A stretch of 64,000 nucleotides of DNA, from contig LLEY01000067.1 in NCBI GenBank assembly GCA_001414485.1, forward strand, positions 186,001-250,000, in the 5' to 3' direction. Shown piece after piece: positions 46,321 through 57,070 of this stretch. This DNA comes from Calycina herbarum (lineage: Eukaryota; Ascomycota; Leotiomycetes; Helotiales; Pezizellaceae). The position numbers were made by a program, and so were the translations under genes. Numbering within the stretch: the first letter of the stretch is position 1; each line of letters begins with the position of its first letter. The notes beneath the pieces were generated by a model. That model worked only from the letters and a program-made list of their open reading frames with translations. It searched no databases and was not told the DNA's origin.

Positions 46321-47952
46321 ATGGCAGGCAGAAACGAAATGCCCGTCTCTGTCCGAGACAGCTCTTTCGAGTCCTTTTACGATTACCCCTCCTCTCCACG
46401 CGCTCATGCTTCACTATCAACAGATGAAGATTTCGACTACGGCGAGTTCGTAGACCTTGACCAGCCCCATCAACCCATCCGAATGAACTCAGAATCCGAT
46501 GTGTCGAGATCAGCAACTCTGGAGAGAGGCCCGCTGGCCGAATCTCAAGAAAACATACGCCAAACCCCAAGCTCTCGACCGATTTCTTCTGCACCACTAT
46601 TATCCTCAGACAATGGAGTCTTGGGTGATATGCAAATAGACAATGAACAACAGGAGAATGAAAAGGAGAGGAACGAAAACACAGGCAGTGGAGACGTTTT
46701 CGAGGCACTTGACTCAATAGAACGGGTACGTATCAGAGCTGTCTGCACTTCTTCTCGGACCCCGAAAGATCCAAGAGACTGCCGAGTAACGAACGGATGA
46801 TGAAGTGTCGTCGTCCAAAAAGCCCTTGCTTTCGCTTGAGACGCTGGAGCGGGTGGTCTCTTGGCTGGACTATCAGGGCTATCGAGAGAATTAGAGTTCC
46901 CAAACGTCAAAGTGTATGCTAAAAATTTCTGCCAGTCTGCAAGAAACAAAGATACCCTCACCCTCTTCGGCATTCCTAAAAGCGGCATTGCAACATACCC
47001 CCTCAACGGAAACGAGTCTCGACCCAAGAAACGTTCGAGAGCAGGCAATGAAGATAAACACAATGGAGGACTTCAGGAATATCTGCGAATGGTACTGGAA
47101 GGATACTGTGCCCACATCTCGATCGATCCTTCCCCTGATCAAAGAAACGGGTTGGCAAGCGTCTTTGGGTTGAGTAGTGAAGATATCGATAAATGGTTTT
47201 GGGATCAGCGAGCCTCGATGAAGATCCCCCCAACCATTGTGGTTCAAGAAGATACCCAAAATTCTCCGGATTCGGCAAGAGCGAGGTCCAATTTACAAGA
47301 TCCGGAGATCTTCACGCAAAATGGTCAGCCATCTCCATCAGAGACCAATTTCTCGATGACCACCGCTTCTGTCGCCAGCAACCCAAACCACTGCACTTTT
47401 CCCGGCTGCTTGAAAACTTTCAAATCACCATCGGACTGGAAAGTTCACGAGGAGCTTGTTCACTGGGTGCAAAAAAGATACTTGTGTTTACTCTGTGCTA
47501 TCCAACCAGCTGCTGACAAGACTCCATTCTTTTGTAAGGCCTGTTTGGCTCCTTTTCATGCACTTGGTGCTTGTATATCCCACGTTATGCAATGCAAAAG
47601 TGTCCGTCAGCTACAGACAAGCACATACAAGCGTTATTATGATTTCAAAACCCACTTGCAAAGTCACCCACTCGCGGACAGAGAAGTTAAAGCTCTCTTT
47701 GAGACTGTGAAAAACAACAAGGACTGGTACTACCCTGTCGATTCGAGCTGGCCGAGGACATGTACCTATCACAACTGCTCGCAGGAATTCAAATCTTGGG
47801 AGGAGAGACAAGAACACTACCCTTCTTGTCACTTCAAGAACAAGAAATCCGTCAGTTCACGAAGGAGCGGAACCGGGGTTTCGAGAACAAACCTGTCCAG
47901 CGCACCCGGTTCTCATCTACGTTTGTCCCAAGAGCCACAAGACACTGGTTGA
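46321..47952 (+). CDS. C2H2 zinc-finger protein, probable transcription factor
   Basis: The first exon runs from the ATG at 46321 to about 46729. The second runs from about 46877-46895 to the TGA at 47952. The intron borders are uncertain (best guess GTATCA donor, TCAG or TTAG acceptor, phase 1). The N-terminus is acidic and Ser-rich. The second exon has a helical segment 'GLSSEDIDKWFWDQRAS' that resembles the recognition helix of a homeodomain. It then has three Cys/His fingers: 'CTFPGCLKTFKSPSDWKVHEELVH', a 'CLLC...CKACLAPFHALGACISHV' pair, and 'CTYHNCSQEFKSWEERQEHYPSCH'. A basic nuclear-localisation-like 'RPKKRSR' is near its start. Homeodomain-like plus C2H2 combinations are known in fungi. 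The target is unknown. Confidence 0.7.
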
Positions 47953-48997
47953 AAGATGCACATTAAGAAAAGGAAAATCTCATGCCCATGGTCAGACACA
48001 TTAAGATGTCGCGAATTATCTACTTCATAGAAGTGTACTCCGAGAGCTAGGACGTTTGCCGGAGATACCTCCGGAGCAGCTAGTCCCCAGAAATCCCCAG
48101 AAATCCCCAGAAATTCCGCTGGGTATGAATCCCACAAATGGTTTACATCGCGATAATACTAACATCATTCTCCAGACTCGGAATACTTCCCTCGTCCGCG
48201 AACATCCCGACAAACACAGCGAGGTTAAAATCAAGACACAAACGCATATCAAAACCAAAATATCAATACCTGAAGATCTCCCGGTTACCAAGCTGCCGCC
48301 AAATCACTGGTTCCTAGAATACTCGGTTGAGAATACAACTCTCAGAAGTCTCTCAAAAGAAGCGTCTTCGGCTCCCTGCCTTCATACCTCCAGGACTAGC
48401 TCAACAAAATCCCAATACACTTGACGAGAACTCAATTTCATAGAGCTATTTGGTGACAAGGGAGTTTGGACGACGCCTTTTGAGAGGAAATATTGTCCAG
48501 CGGGTTTGGGACACCCCATTTGATAGACTGGGTGTATAGCAGATTGAGCAAAACCCAATCTTCCCCATTGTAGCTAGTCTGAGGGAAGCTTGTCCCTCAA
48601 TGAAAAGCAACATACATAATATCATTTCCATCTCCAACAGCTTTGCATCCTCGTGAAATCGTGGACTGTGATGATGAAATGTACCCCATCAAATGGTCCA
48701 AACAAAATTCTGCACCGGACCTAGCCGGTTTATGAGATTGCATCGACAGTGCGGAGAAACAAAAATGGACCAAGAAATTTTTTGAAGACAAGGAACAAAA
48801 AGGAACATCTCTCTAGAACCAAGCAAGGAGGAATTATACATCTAGGAAGAAAGACAGAGGAATAAATGCACTGAAGAAGTGATCATATTCTTAACTCAGT
48901 CAACTACCAGCGCACCGACCCCGACCATTACCAAGAGTCTCAACAATACAGGAACTGATCACACCCAACCAATCCAGCCAATACAAGCACCACCCGA
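47953..48997. other. Intergenic with a read-through-like open frame
   Basis: From 48005 to 48424 a plus-strand frame stays open, starting 'DVANYLLHRSVLRELGRL'. It is separated by one TAA (48002-48004) from an open stretch that begins inside the end of the zinc-finger gene. It includes three tandem copies of CCCCAGAAAT (48085-48114). It may be a lost or alternative C-terminal part of that gene. The rest (48425-48997) holds nothing I can support. Confidence 0.35.
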
Positions 48998-50164
48998 TCA
49001 CCTAGGAAGTGAGGAGGGATGGTGTAAAATGTTGTAGAGAGGTCTAGCTTGGAAAATCTGTCGCGGCAACTCATCACAGGGAATGATCCCGTCTTCCCCC
49101 TGTTGTCGTTGGTCCATAGAATCTCGATCAGGAAGCCAAAATCTATGAAAATGAGCAATAGTAATACTGTGGCCAATAGAGTAGCTGGTGGTGTAGGTGA
49201 CCCACGTGTAAACTCTGCCCCTGTATCTTTCATAGTTGAAGTGTTTAGAGGGTGGCCAGCGATCCTTTCTTGTCGGTGGCTCCAACTCTTTGAAATCCCA
49301 AGGCTCATTGTCAACCACGACAGGCTTTTCCTTTGGAAGATTGAGAAGAGCCTTCTTTGCATGGGCGCATTGCTTGTCCCATCTGGCCCATCCATGTTTT
49401 TCGTATAACGACTGATTATCGAGGACTGAGATTAAATCTATAACAAGTCGAGTACTTTCAAACATCGACTTTCGGACAGCTTTGAGTTCCTTGGGATTGG
49501 CCTCTTTCATTTTCCCTTTGAGGATGACTCCAGCGGTTCCAGCAGCCACGTTGTAGGTCTTTTTATGCGGATTTTCATATTTGGTAGACAAACGCGAAGA
49601 CTCTCTATCAATGCTTTCATTGTACAAATCCATGAAGTCCAGTCCGTATCTCTCTTCGCCTGGCATGTCCATACGCAAAACAAGCCCCTTTTTGCGAAAC
49701 CATTCCGAGTCCCATCGAGAAACGATATCGAGTATACTCTCAAGCTCGTAGGCATGACCTCTAAAGCTTTCATCCCAGAGGGCGATAGGCTGGCAAATAG
49801 CTTCCATGAAAGTAGCCCAATTCTGGGTTGTGACGCCATGGGTTTCGAGATATTTTGGAAATGGAAATCCGTAAGAGAGCTGTATGTGATAAACCGCCCC
49901 GATTTGAAGGCCCCGGGAAAGGCCGTATAAAGATATTTCCTCAACGTTTCTCCGATCAGGCAATTCAAGTTCTTCCCGGCGTTTTTTCTTCTTCTCTTTC
50001 TTGTCTTTCTTATCTTCCTTGTCTTTCTTTTCTTTCTTTTCTTTGGATCCATCCAGCTGTTCGATGTGAACATAATCAGATGACTCGGAATATGATTGTG
50101 CAGCCATGTCCTGGTGGTGGTCTTTAGAAGGCGAAAGGGAGTCTGTGAACTCCTGGGTAGCCAT
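48998..50164 (-). CDS. Uncharacterised protein with Lys/Glu-rich N-terminal tract
   Basis: A single open frame of 388 residues from the ATG at 50164. Residues about 38-66 are an almost uninterrupted Lys/Glu/Asp tract encoded by a CTTTTT-rich repeat on the other strand. The rest is a well-mixed globular sequence with 'ISLYGLSRGLQIGAVYHIQLSYGFPFP', 'WATFMEAICQPIALWDESFRGH' and 'DFKELEPPTRKDRWPP' as the most conserved-looking parts. I recognise no family. The last 60 residues have a different character, and there is a plausible CATAG acceptor near 49142, so the true C-terminus may use an intron. There is no signal peptide or transmembrane helix. Confidence 0.6.
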   Translation of the reverse strand: MATQEFTDSLSPSKDHHQDMAAQSYSESSDYVHIEQLDGSKEKKEKKDKEDKKDKKEKKKKRREELELPDRRNVEEISLYGLSRGLQIGAVYHIQLSYGFPFPKYLETHGVTTQNWATFMEAICQPIALWDESFRGHAYELESILDIVSRWDSEWFRKKGLVLRMDMPGEERYGLDFMDLYNESIDRESSRLSTKYENPHKKTYNVAAGTAGVILKGKMKEANPKELKAVRKSMFESTRLVIDLISVLDNQSLYEKHGWARWDKQCAHAKKALLNLPKEKPVVVDNEPWDFKELEPPTRKDRWPPSKHFNYERYRGRVYTWVTYTTSYSIGHSITIAHFHRFWLPDRDSMDQRQQGEDGIIPCDELPRQIFQARPLYNILHHPSSLPR

Positions 50165-50704
50165 TGTGATGGGAGTTCAGTGGTGTTGTTCGAGGTGGGG
50201 AGGGCGTCGACCGAGAGGTAGAGGGCTTGGACTTGTGGAATACACGTAGGGGTACGATTGTTCTGCACGGCATTGTCAGCAATGATGATGAGGCGATGCT
50301 TAAGCAACTTACCAGTATGGGATTTTTTGATGCATTCAAAGTTGGTTAGCAATGAAGTTGGTGCTTCTGTAGGTGATGTAAGAGTGGTAGCAATGCGAAA
50401 GGCAGGTTGTAGTTATCTGGGGAGTGCTTGTCTGAAGTGAGGAAGACGAGAGGTTGGAAGATGTTTTGCCTCATGTGCAGTCCTCGAGTTCATCGCTCCT
50501 TCCAAAAACCAACTACACTTAAAACAGCAAGTGCAAAGGTGGTCATGTCAATTCTTGTTGAGGCAAGTCTTTTCAAGTCCATTCCATTGAATTCTCCAAA
50601 ATACATTGCCCTCATAATCAAACATGAAGGCATCAAATCTCCAAAATCATACAATTTTCCCACGTCCCCAAACTCCAGCGCTGTAAATCAAAATCTTAAT
50701 ACAT
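50165..50704. other. Intergenic
   Basis: Holds the leader of the minus-strand gene ending at 48998 and the 3' region of the RNPS1-like gene. No coding frame is supported. Confidence 0.5.
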
Positions 50705-51646
50705 TCATCGTCGACCACGGTTTCCACGACCTCGGCTTCTGCTTCGGCTTCGGTCATCATAACTGCTGTAGCTACTATAACTTGGACTTCTCCGTCTTCT
50801 ACCTGCATTTCTTCCCGGGCTATCGCGTCGAGCTCCTCCACGTCTTCTAGGTGGTGATCGTGATCGAGAAGAGAATGATCTTGAGCGAGTTCTGTGGCGT
50901 CTTGGTGATCGTGATCTCGACAGTGATCTTGGCCTGTATGTGTCTGTATTCCTTTCAGGTCTTCCTCCATAACCACCGCGAGGAGATCGACCACGGGAGG
51001 GAGGAGGCCCGTGGAAGTTATTGGGTGCTGCTGCTCGAGGATCGATATTCGCGGCACGTCTTGCAAGAGGGGGAGATGGCGAAAACTTCCAGCGAGGTAG
51101 AACGATAGAGACATTTATGACGGATCCATCGATTTGCGATTCATGCATATGGGCAATTGCTGCTTCAGCGTCGGCTTCGGATGTGTATAGAATGTAGGCT
51201 GTGCCGCGGTTTGTGTGGACTGTGAGAATTAGTATTTGCAATTGAACTTTGATTTGAAAAGAAAGAGACATACATTGTCTGTTAATTGGCATATCCAAAT
51301 CTCGAATTTGACCATACGTTCCAAAGATCTCTCGCAGGTGGTCCTCAGTAACATTCTTCGTGAGTTTCTCAATCACAACCTTTGCAAGTTAGAATAATAT
51401 AGTCGCATACGGTGCACGATCGAGACATACCTTTGTGCTTCTAATAGGGCTTGGACTTCTGCCACGACTGCCACTGCGAGTCTCACTCCTGTATCTGCCA
51501 TTTCTTCTAGGGCTGCGACTGGTTGATCGAGGGGAGATCGTGCGACGGGGTCTGGAAGGAGAGCGAGATTCAGGGCGTGAAGCTTCGGAGATGGGGGAGC
51601 GTGTTCGAGTTCTTCCTCTCGGTGGTGACAGCGATCTAGAAGGCAT
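50705..51646 (-). CDS. RNPS1-like RRM and SR-domain splicing factor
   Basis: Three exons, 51431-51646, 51274-51379 and 50705-51219 (introns of 51 and 54 nt), give 278 residues. An N-terminal Arg/Ser-rich domain of about 70 residues precedes one RRM at about 73-150: 'VIEKLTKNVTEDHLREIFGTYG' (RNP2 region), 'RGTAYILYTSEADAEAAI' (RNP1 region), 'INVSIVLP'. A C-terminal RS domain with many Arg-Ser and Arg-Arg-Gly repeats follows. RS-RRM-RS with this RRM type is RNPS1, a peripheral exon-junction-complex/ASAP component acting in splicing and mRNA surveillance in the nucleus. The first intron uses an AAG acceptor. The second is 54 nt with no stop in frame, so its retention would add 18 residues inside the RRM. 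Confidence 0.92.
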
Positions 51647-53359
51647 TCTGGTCGTTTTGTGTTTGCTTCTTGACTTGGAGTTGGCGCGTCTTTGAGGATC
51701 TTGCGACGCGAGGCTCTGCTCTGTTAATTGAGAGCCAGTGAGAGCCCTCAAAGAAAATCCAGGGCACAGGCCACCACACCAAAAACTATACAACGTCGTT
51801 TGAGGTCAAATAAAATCGCAAAAATAGAGCAAAAATAGAGCAAAAATTCTAATCAATCCTCAGAGCTATCTCGAAGAAGTTTGCAGTGTTTTTCAATAAA
51901 AAACTTTATTCAGCATGTTTCTGTGGTTGTATTCAGATATTAGATCACGACCCGGGAGCAAAGTCCCCGCCCCCAAGGATGGGTGCCAACAATTCTTAAA
52001 AAATAACCTGGCCCAACCGATTTTTATTGCCTCACTTGATCAGTTGGGGAAGAAGTCTATATGTGAGAAACAAGGAGGTTTTTCTCCTAGTCTACCTTGA
52101 AATTTTCTAGAGAGGCACTCTTGCGAGAAGTGGTAGTAAATAGCTGCCTCGAGAAAAAAAACACTTCAACTTCAAAATCAGAAAAATACACCAAAAATAC
52201 AATATAATCAAGAATTGATCATTCTAGCTTAGGTTTAAGTTTTATAGTTTATTAGTTCCAATTGTTAGAGTTGTCATATACCTAAGACAAGCTCTGGATT
52301 TGATATTCTCTTAGACTCTACCGTACGGGGGAAAAGTCCTATTTTGTTCCCTACCAAAAGATTAGCAGAACGTCTATAAGAGACGAGAAGAACATATAAA
52401 AAATATAGAAGAAGTCTCTGATAGCCAAGTAGCGATGGAATGGAAGCTTATATATTTCAATTGTCGCGTTGTGGTTTTATTCGTTTTTTAAAACCTGGAA
52501 CAAGTCTTTTCTGTCGCTGAGAGGTAGGCCTCTGCTTGGGACGGAAAAAAACTTCACACTTTACACTGTACTAAAATGGAACTTTAACACAGATATCAGA
52601 AAAACACGACAAAAACACGAGCTCTCTCCATTTTGATTTATCAAAATCTGTATACATTCTCTAGTATTCTGATTATGTGGTTGTTATGCAGTTCCTCGAT
52701 ATTGTCAGAAATTAATACTTCTCAAGAGGTCCCACAGAATAAGTTGCCATTGAACAACACCACAACGAAGAAAAATCGTAAAAAACAAACGAAAAATACA
52801 AGTAGCCGCGGAGGATGCTAATTGGCCCAAATCCAACTTCTAGCAAGCTTCTATATAGTTTACGTTAAGTTATTCAGGTTGCGGCTTAATTGAGAGAGGC
52901 CTTAATTACTGCCACTTATTCAGTCACAGGGTGGGTGCAAACGATCGGAACCCAGGCAGAGGTACTCCGTAGGTAAGAGGTTTAGCAATTGCTCTCAGCA
53001 AACTCCTATCTTATTACTCCATGCATTCTCCGACAACCGTTGCTATTATTTAAGATGGTTTGGGAGAATGAAGAGATTAGGTTCCTAGTTCTTCTGTCTC
53101 TAATAATGCTTTTAATTATCATAGAAGTCAAAGTAGATAAAGTGTATTAGAATATCTTTTACATCTTTTCTCGTTAAGTCACTTGTGGGAGTGCTTTAGA
53201 AACTAGGTAGTTGTAGTTGTAGTTGGCACCTTTTCTAGTACCCCCAGTGGAAGCATAAAGCCAAACAAAAATAGTGGGCCGTATGTCAAAGCAATTCTAA
53301 CCCGAAATAACACATTGCCACTTCAATTCAGCTCGTACAACGAGAGTGAAAAATAACAA
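51647..53359. other. AT-rich intergenic with a TIR element
   Basis: The first 200 bp are the RNPS1 leader. A 790-bp terminal-inverted-repeat element lies at 52128-52917. The rest is AT-rich with no frame of interest up to the tRNA gene. Confidence 0.5.
52128..52917. mobile_element. 790-bp TIR element, AT-rich, non-coding
   Basis: The left end AAGTGGTAGTAAATA (52128-52142) and right end TAATTACTGCCACTT (52903-52917) are inverted repeats with 13 of 15 matches. The termini resemble those of the MITEs at 38 and 40.7 kb (AAAGCGGCAGTAA). The interior is AT-rich with no long frame, as expected of a decayed or non-autonomous DNA transposon. No clear target duplication is seen. Confidence 0.5.
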
Positions 53360-53452
53360 GCCTTCGTAGCTCAATGGTAGAGCGCGTCACTAGTACTAGA
53401 GTTTCCACTCTGTGATATGACGAGGTTGTGTGTTCGATTCGCACCGAAGGCA
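53360..53452 (+). tRNA. tRNA-Thr(AGT) with a 21-nt intron
   Basis: A full cloverleaf folds. Acceptor stem GCCTTCG/CGAAGGC; D stem GCTC/GAGC with loop AATGGTA; anticodon stem CGTCA/TGACG; T stem GTGTG/CGCAC with loop TTCGATT; discriminator A. The anticodon AGT is at 53392-53394, which reads ACY threonine codons after A34-to-inosine change. A 21-nt intron (53396-53416) sits after position 37, the canonical place. Internal A box (TAGCTCAATGG) and B box (GTTCGATTC) are intact. Confidence 0.95.
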
Positions 53453-53455
53453 ATA

Positions 53456-53462
53456 TTTTTTT
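53456..53462 (+). terminator. RNA polymerase III T-run terminator
   Basis: Seven consecutive T bases begin four bases after the tRNA 3' end, a standard Pol III stop. Confidence 0.85.
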
Positions 53463-53909
53463 GCTTTTGATCAGTGTGTTATTTCTCCCAGGGCCCCTAT
53501 GTGGAGGAAGGTTTGTATTTTTAACTCATATCACACCGTCTATTTCTGATCGGAGTTTCATCGGCGTAGCAATCACGAGACTTCCGTCAAATCTGGCTCT
53601 AGCTTGGCGTCATATCGCAACCTCAGGTAATATCGCACGCAAGTATCATTGCGGAGCGTCTTGGAAAGTATACTATTCCGTCTGAGGGCCAATTTCTACG
53701 GCCAACATAGCTTTTTGCTTCTTTAACTATCGATTTATGTAGTGGTTTGATTTTTATACCTCTTTTGCAAGTTTTGGTGGAGTTTTGAACTGATTTAATC
53801 GAGTAAAGAGTTTGCCGACGGAAGCCGTGGCATGTCTTGGCACCGCCCCTTTCTAAACGAGCCCCCCCTCACTTTCGATGCTCATCATCACTTGACCACG
53901 AATTAATTA

Positions 53910-53952
53910 CTTGCAATATTAGTGACGCGCTCTACTATTGAGCTACGAGGGC
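53910..53952 (-). pseudogene. Truncated 5' half of tRNA-Thr
   Basis: On the minus strand, positions 53952 down to 53910 match the first half of the tRNA at 53360: acceptor 5' strand, D arm, anticodon 5' stem and part of the intron. Differences include GG to AG in the D loop and AGTACT to AATATT across the anticodon, all transitions toward A/T. The 3' half is absent, so it cannot be functional. Confidence 0.8.
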
Positions 53953-54985
53953 TTTTGTTTCCCCATTTTCCTGGCGCTTCGCTGCCAGGAAAAGAGGAAT
54001 CTTTGCTTGCTGAGTGAAAGTGGGCGAGCAGACGATACCTAGCGACCAGGGTGGCCAGTTCACTTTTATTGAATGCTTTTTCGTGATAATGCAATGAAAC
54101 TTCGGCGCTTAATGAAAGATGTAGAATGGAGTCTTTTCGCTCGGTCGGAAGTTACTACTTGGTTAGAACGTAGGAAATGTGTAGTGGGGAAGCTCCGGTA
54201 GATAATCGTTCTTACTATTTAAACATGTCGAACTTCTATTTGGCATTGCTTTTCTATATTGCAGCAAGAAGTACTGGCTCTATTCTAGGTAAGAAGGATA
54301 ATCATCATTTCCTCTAATAGCGAAAATGTTCTAAAAAGAGAAAAAGAAATTGATTTCATTACGCGACAAGGCTAGAAAAATAGAATGGCGACCACCCAAA
54401 CTTTTACATGTGTTTCATTGAACATAAGTGAAAAACTTTGGCGTTAACAAACTCTTGTAGTAAAGGGTTTGGAGAAATTACAAGATTGATTTCTTTATAT
54501 TCTTCCCTGGTGATCTTATCAAGTAGTCTTACTTCACACGCAGTAGTCAAGCTGGCAAAGCTTTTTCGACAGTTTATGACTTCAAAAGAAAAAGCGACCT
54601 CTTTAGAGATGCAAAGGATATTGTCACTAAATGAATACGTGTAGTTCCAGGTAAACCCTCATGAGAGTTCTCCTTCAGTCCCTAACAGAGGACACAGGTA
54701 TACGTGGCGAATATCGCTTTTTGCTTGACTATTATGCAAATGAGCTAGAAGAATGGCAAACTCTAAATGCTGGTTATTCGAGGCCAACTAGCACCATATC
54801 TCATATTATGAGAAAGTGTTTGGGATAATCAATGATTCTCCGAGATAATTTAGTACAATGTTTCCATTGACCACCACGAATGGCTACACCCACTGGTGTG
54901 GGGAATTTTCTTACCTGGTGAACTGCTTCGATAAGCTTAAGTTAAATTGATTCTTGCCAATTTCAGGTTTCGCTCGCTAGCTTGA

Positions 54986-55000
54986 GGGGGGGGGGGGGGG
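54986..55000 (+). repeat. 15-base G homopolymer
   Basis: An uninterrupted run of fifteen G followed by TGG. Its length may be unreliable in the assembly. Confidence 0.9.
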
Positions 55001-55036
55001 TGGTCAAATTGGTCGAGGCCTCTGCCACCTGTTAAT

Positions 55037-55447
55037 TCACTGGTGAAGACAGGATTGGCAAACTTGGGATCTACTAAGGGAAACTGGGTGTCCATCTTCC
55101 GCGAACAACGTCTCTAGATCCGTGGAGATCAGTCCTCTACGGAGCATAATGGCTAGGAGTCCAAGGGCTGGAGAGAAGATGATATTCTCCTCATCTCTTA
55201 GGTGAACCACGGTGAGATCCAATGGTGCTACTACCTGGTTATTGTTTCCCAAGTTGTATTCTCGTCCAGATTTCAAGTACCAAAAGAGAAATTTTACATC
55301 GAATCTTTCCGCGAAGATGGAATCGGAATCAGGGGCACTTGCTGCCCTATATATCGAGATATCGCCCCACGAGAGAAACTGGCCTTTGCGGAGGTATCCT
55401 AATGACCTATGCCAATTCATGTTCGGCGGACATCTATCTGAATTCAT
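55037..55447 (-). pseudogene. Fragment resembling the DUF3435/FluG-like recombinase family
   Basis: An open frame of 136 residues with 'FLSWGDISIYR', 'VKFLFWYLKSGRE' and 'DEENIIFSPALGLLAIMLRRGL'. The order, a Trp-x-Asp strand, then a Tyr-Leu-Lys-Gly/Ser-x-Arg stretch, then an acidic 'IFSPALxLLAxxLRRG' helix, resembles the central part of fungal DUF3435/FluG-domain proteins. These are tyrosine-recombinase-like and include the captains of giant Starship elements. The catalytic C-terminal part is missing: the frame ends soon after. It is a fragment at most. The resemblance is from memory and needs a profile search. Confidence 0.4.
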
Positions 55448-56347
55448 CTATTCGAAACCCAAGAGCTCTGGTACCTAGCTCGACACGGCCAAAATAAGAC
55501 TTAGGCAAGGAATATATTTTGACTTGATTGACTTTGGGTTCCCAGGGTCTGCAGATGAGCTGCGATGGCACTCCCTCTGGACACTTGAGTAATTGCTTGA
55601 GTAAATTTAATAGGCTAATTGACATTGTGATAATATTTTATCTCGGCCAGTAGGTGTGTACGGAACATGGTCACTTCTTAGACCTATACAATATCTGTGG
55701 TAGTATACGTTTTCAACACGTTTTAGATAGAGGTACACTAACTTTGGGGAACTCGTCCTGAAGTAACCGTAGTATCTTTTTCATCCAACGCAGTGCGCTA
55801 TAAGAGAAATCGTTTATATGGGTTTCATGGGTTTCATGGAATAAAAAGGCGCCGTTGGTGGGGTCGACCAACGATTCTGGCTTGAGTGGAAGGTGTAGAA
55901 GATCTCACGGTCAACATTACCCAAATATCTCTCGTTGTTCCAAGCTTGTAGGGTAATTTCAACGGTTGTCCTGAAAGTTTAGCACAATTGAAAGTATTTA
56001 CCCAGATATTCTGGAACAATTGAAGATGCTTGACCCCTGGCCCTCAGAATATCTAGGTTCATACGTACTATGGGGTTGGAAGAAGGCACGGAAAGGAGAG
56101 TACTTACATGGCGGTTTGGTCGAGGAAATCGGAAGAGCATATCTGTTCTGAGTGAGAATAATGTCCGGTCCTCCATCTCCTCTGTCTCCGGACTGCCCAA
56201 GCGCTTTGAAAAGGCGGTTCTACAGTAAGAAGCTGGCTGACCTTTAGATACGAAGCAATCTCCAGATCGACCGCACAAGAAACGTGCAGTGCATCCACTC
56301 GAGTCAATACAACAACGGCGAAGGGGACGGAGGAGGAAGCTCGTACT
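55448..56347. other. Intergenic, possibly further degraded repeat
   Basis: Holds short minus-strand frames (for example 55434-55625) that could belong to the same decayed element as the DUF3435-like fragment, but none is recognisable. Confidence 0.4.
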
Positions 56348-56741
56348 ATGCTCGATACTATTCGTTATAGGTCGATGGAATTGATAAAGTTAAGACCACC
56401 ACCAACGTTAACAAACACACCGTGGAAGGATGAACTTCGTTCCAGAATGATGAAATTGGAACCTTCGGAGGCATTGAAAATTGTGGAGGAACTGATAAAG
56501 AACCCTGAGTATGCAAAGAATTCGCGAGCCGTACCTAAGCCCAAGAAACCTGCCCAAACACATTGAACCCAAAGGAAAGCGAAAGAGTAAGCAACTTTAT
56601 CTCCCCTTTTATATGTTGCCCAGCTAATGAGTATTAGCTCCCGAAGAATTGGCAGAGGAATTGAAGGATCCAAGTGACATGGCTCTCAGATTGGTAGCTC
56701 TCAATAAGGTTATTGCTGCTCTTCCTTTACTTCGCCACTAG
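56348..56741 (+). pseudogene. Possible small gene with a frame break
   Basis: From the ATG at 56348 a 72-residue, Lys/Leu-rich, helical frame ends at a TGA (56564-56566). In the plus-one frame, coding character continues ('HIEPKGKRK'), and across a plausible intron (GTAAGC donor at 56590, TATTAG acceptor at 56638) it reads 'PEELAEELKDPSDMALRLVALNKVIAALP' to a TAG at 56741. A one-base change near 56550 would explain the break. I do not recognise the product. The following 56742-57070 shows nothing. Confidence 0.3.
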
Positions 56742-57070
56742 TTTCTACTGGTTATGAAATGAATACATCAATTTTCTTCAGCAATATTCATGTCATAATT
56801 CCGAAAGTGTCTATCCTACGGTCGTTTCACACAATCCCTGATCAGCTTGTCCTATTTCAAGTACCTAACGTTTGCTGGTTCATACAAAATACTCCATGCA
56901 CTCATCCTCATCATCCCTCATCACTGCATGCCCAATTTGTTTTTGGCTTCCGCTTCCTTCTTCTTCTTGTCCAAGGCCGGATCAGATGGCTGGCTTTTGC
57001 TTTCCCCAGAGTTGTGACTCCTTCTAGCTTCCGCTTCATTCTTCTTCCAATCTAAACCTCGATCGAGTGA

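Larger units (their letters stand above)
53463..55036. other. Intergenic, repeat-like
   Basis: AT-rich with no supported gene. It contains the inverted tRNA half at 53910-53952 and a 15-G run at 54986-55000. Confidence 0.5.

Noticed and set aside
49507..50352. 281-residue minus-strand frame
   Set aside because: Overlaps the better 388-residue frame; its Lys/Arg-rich text is a frame-shifted reading of the same lysine tract.
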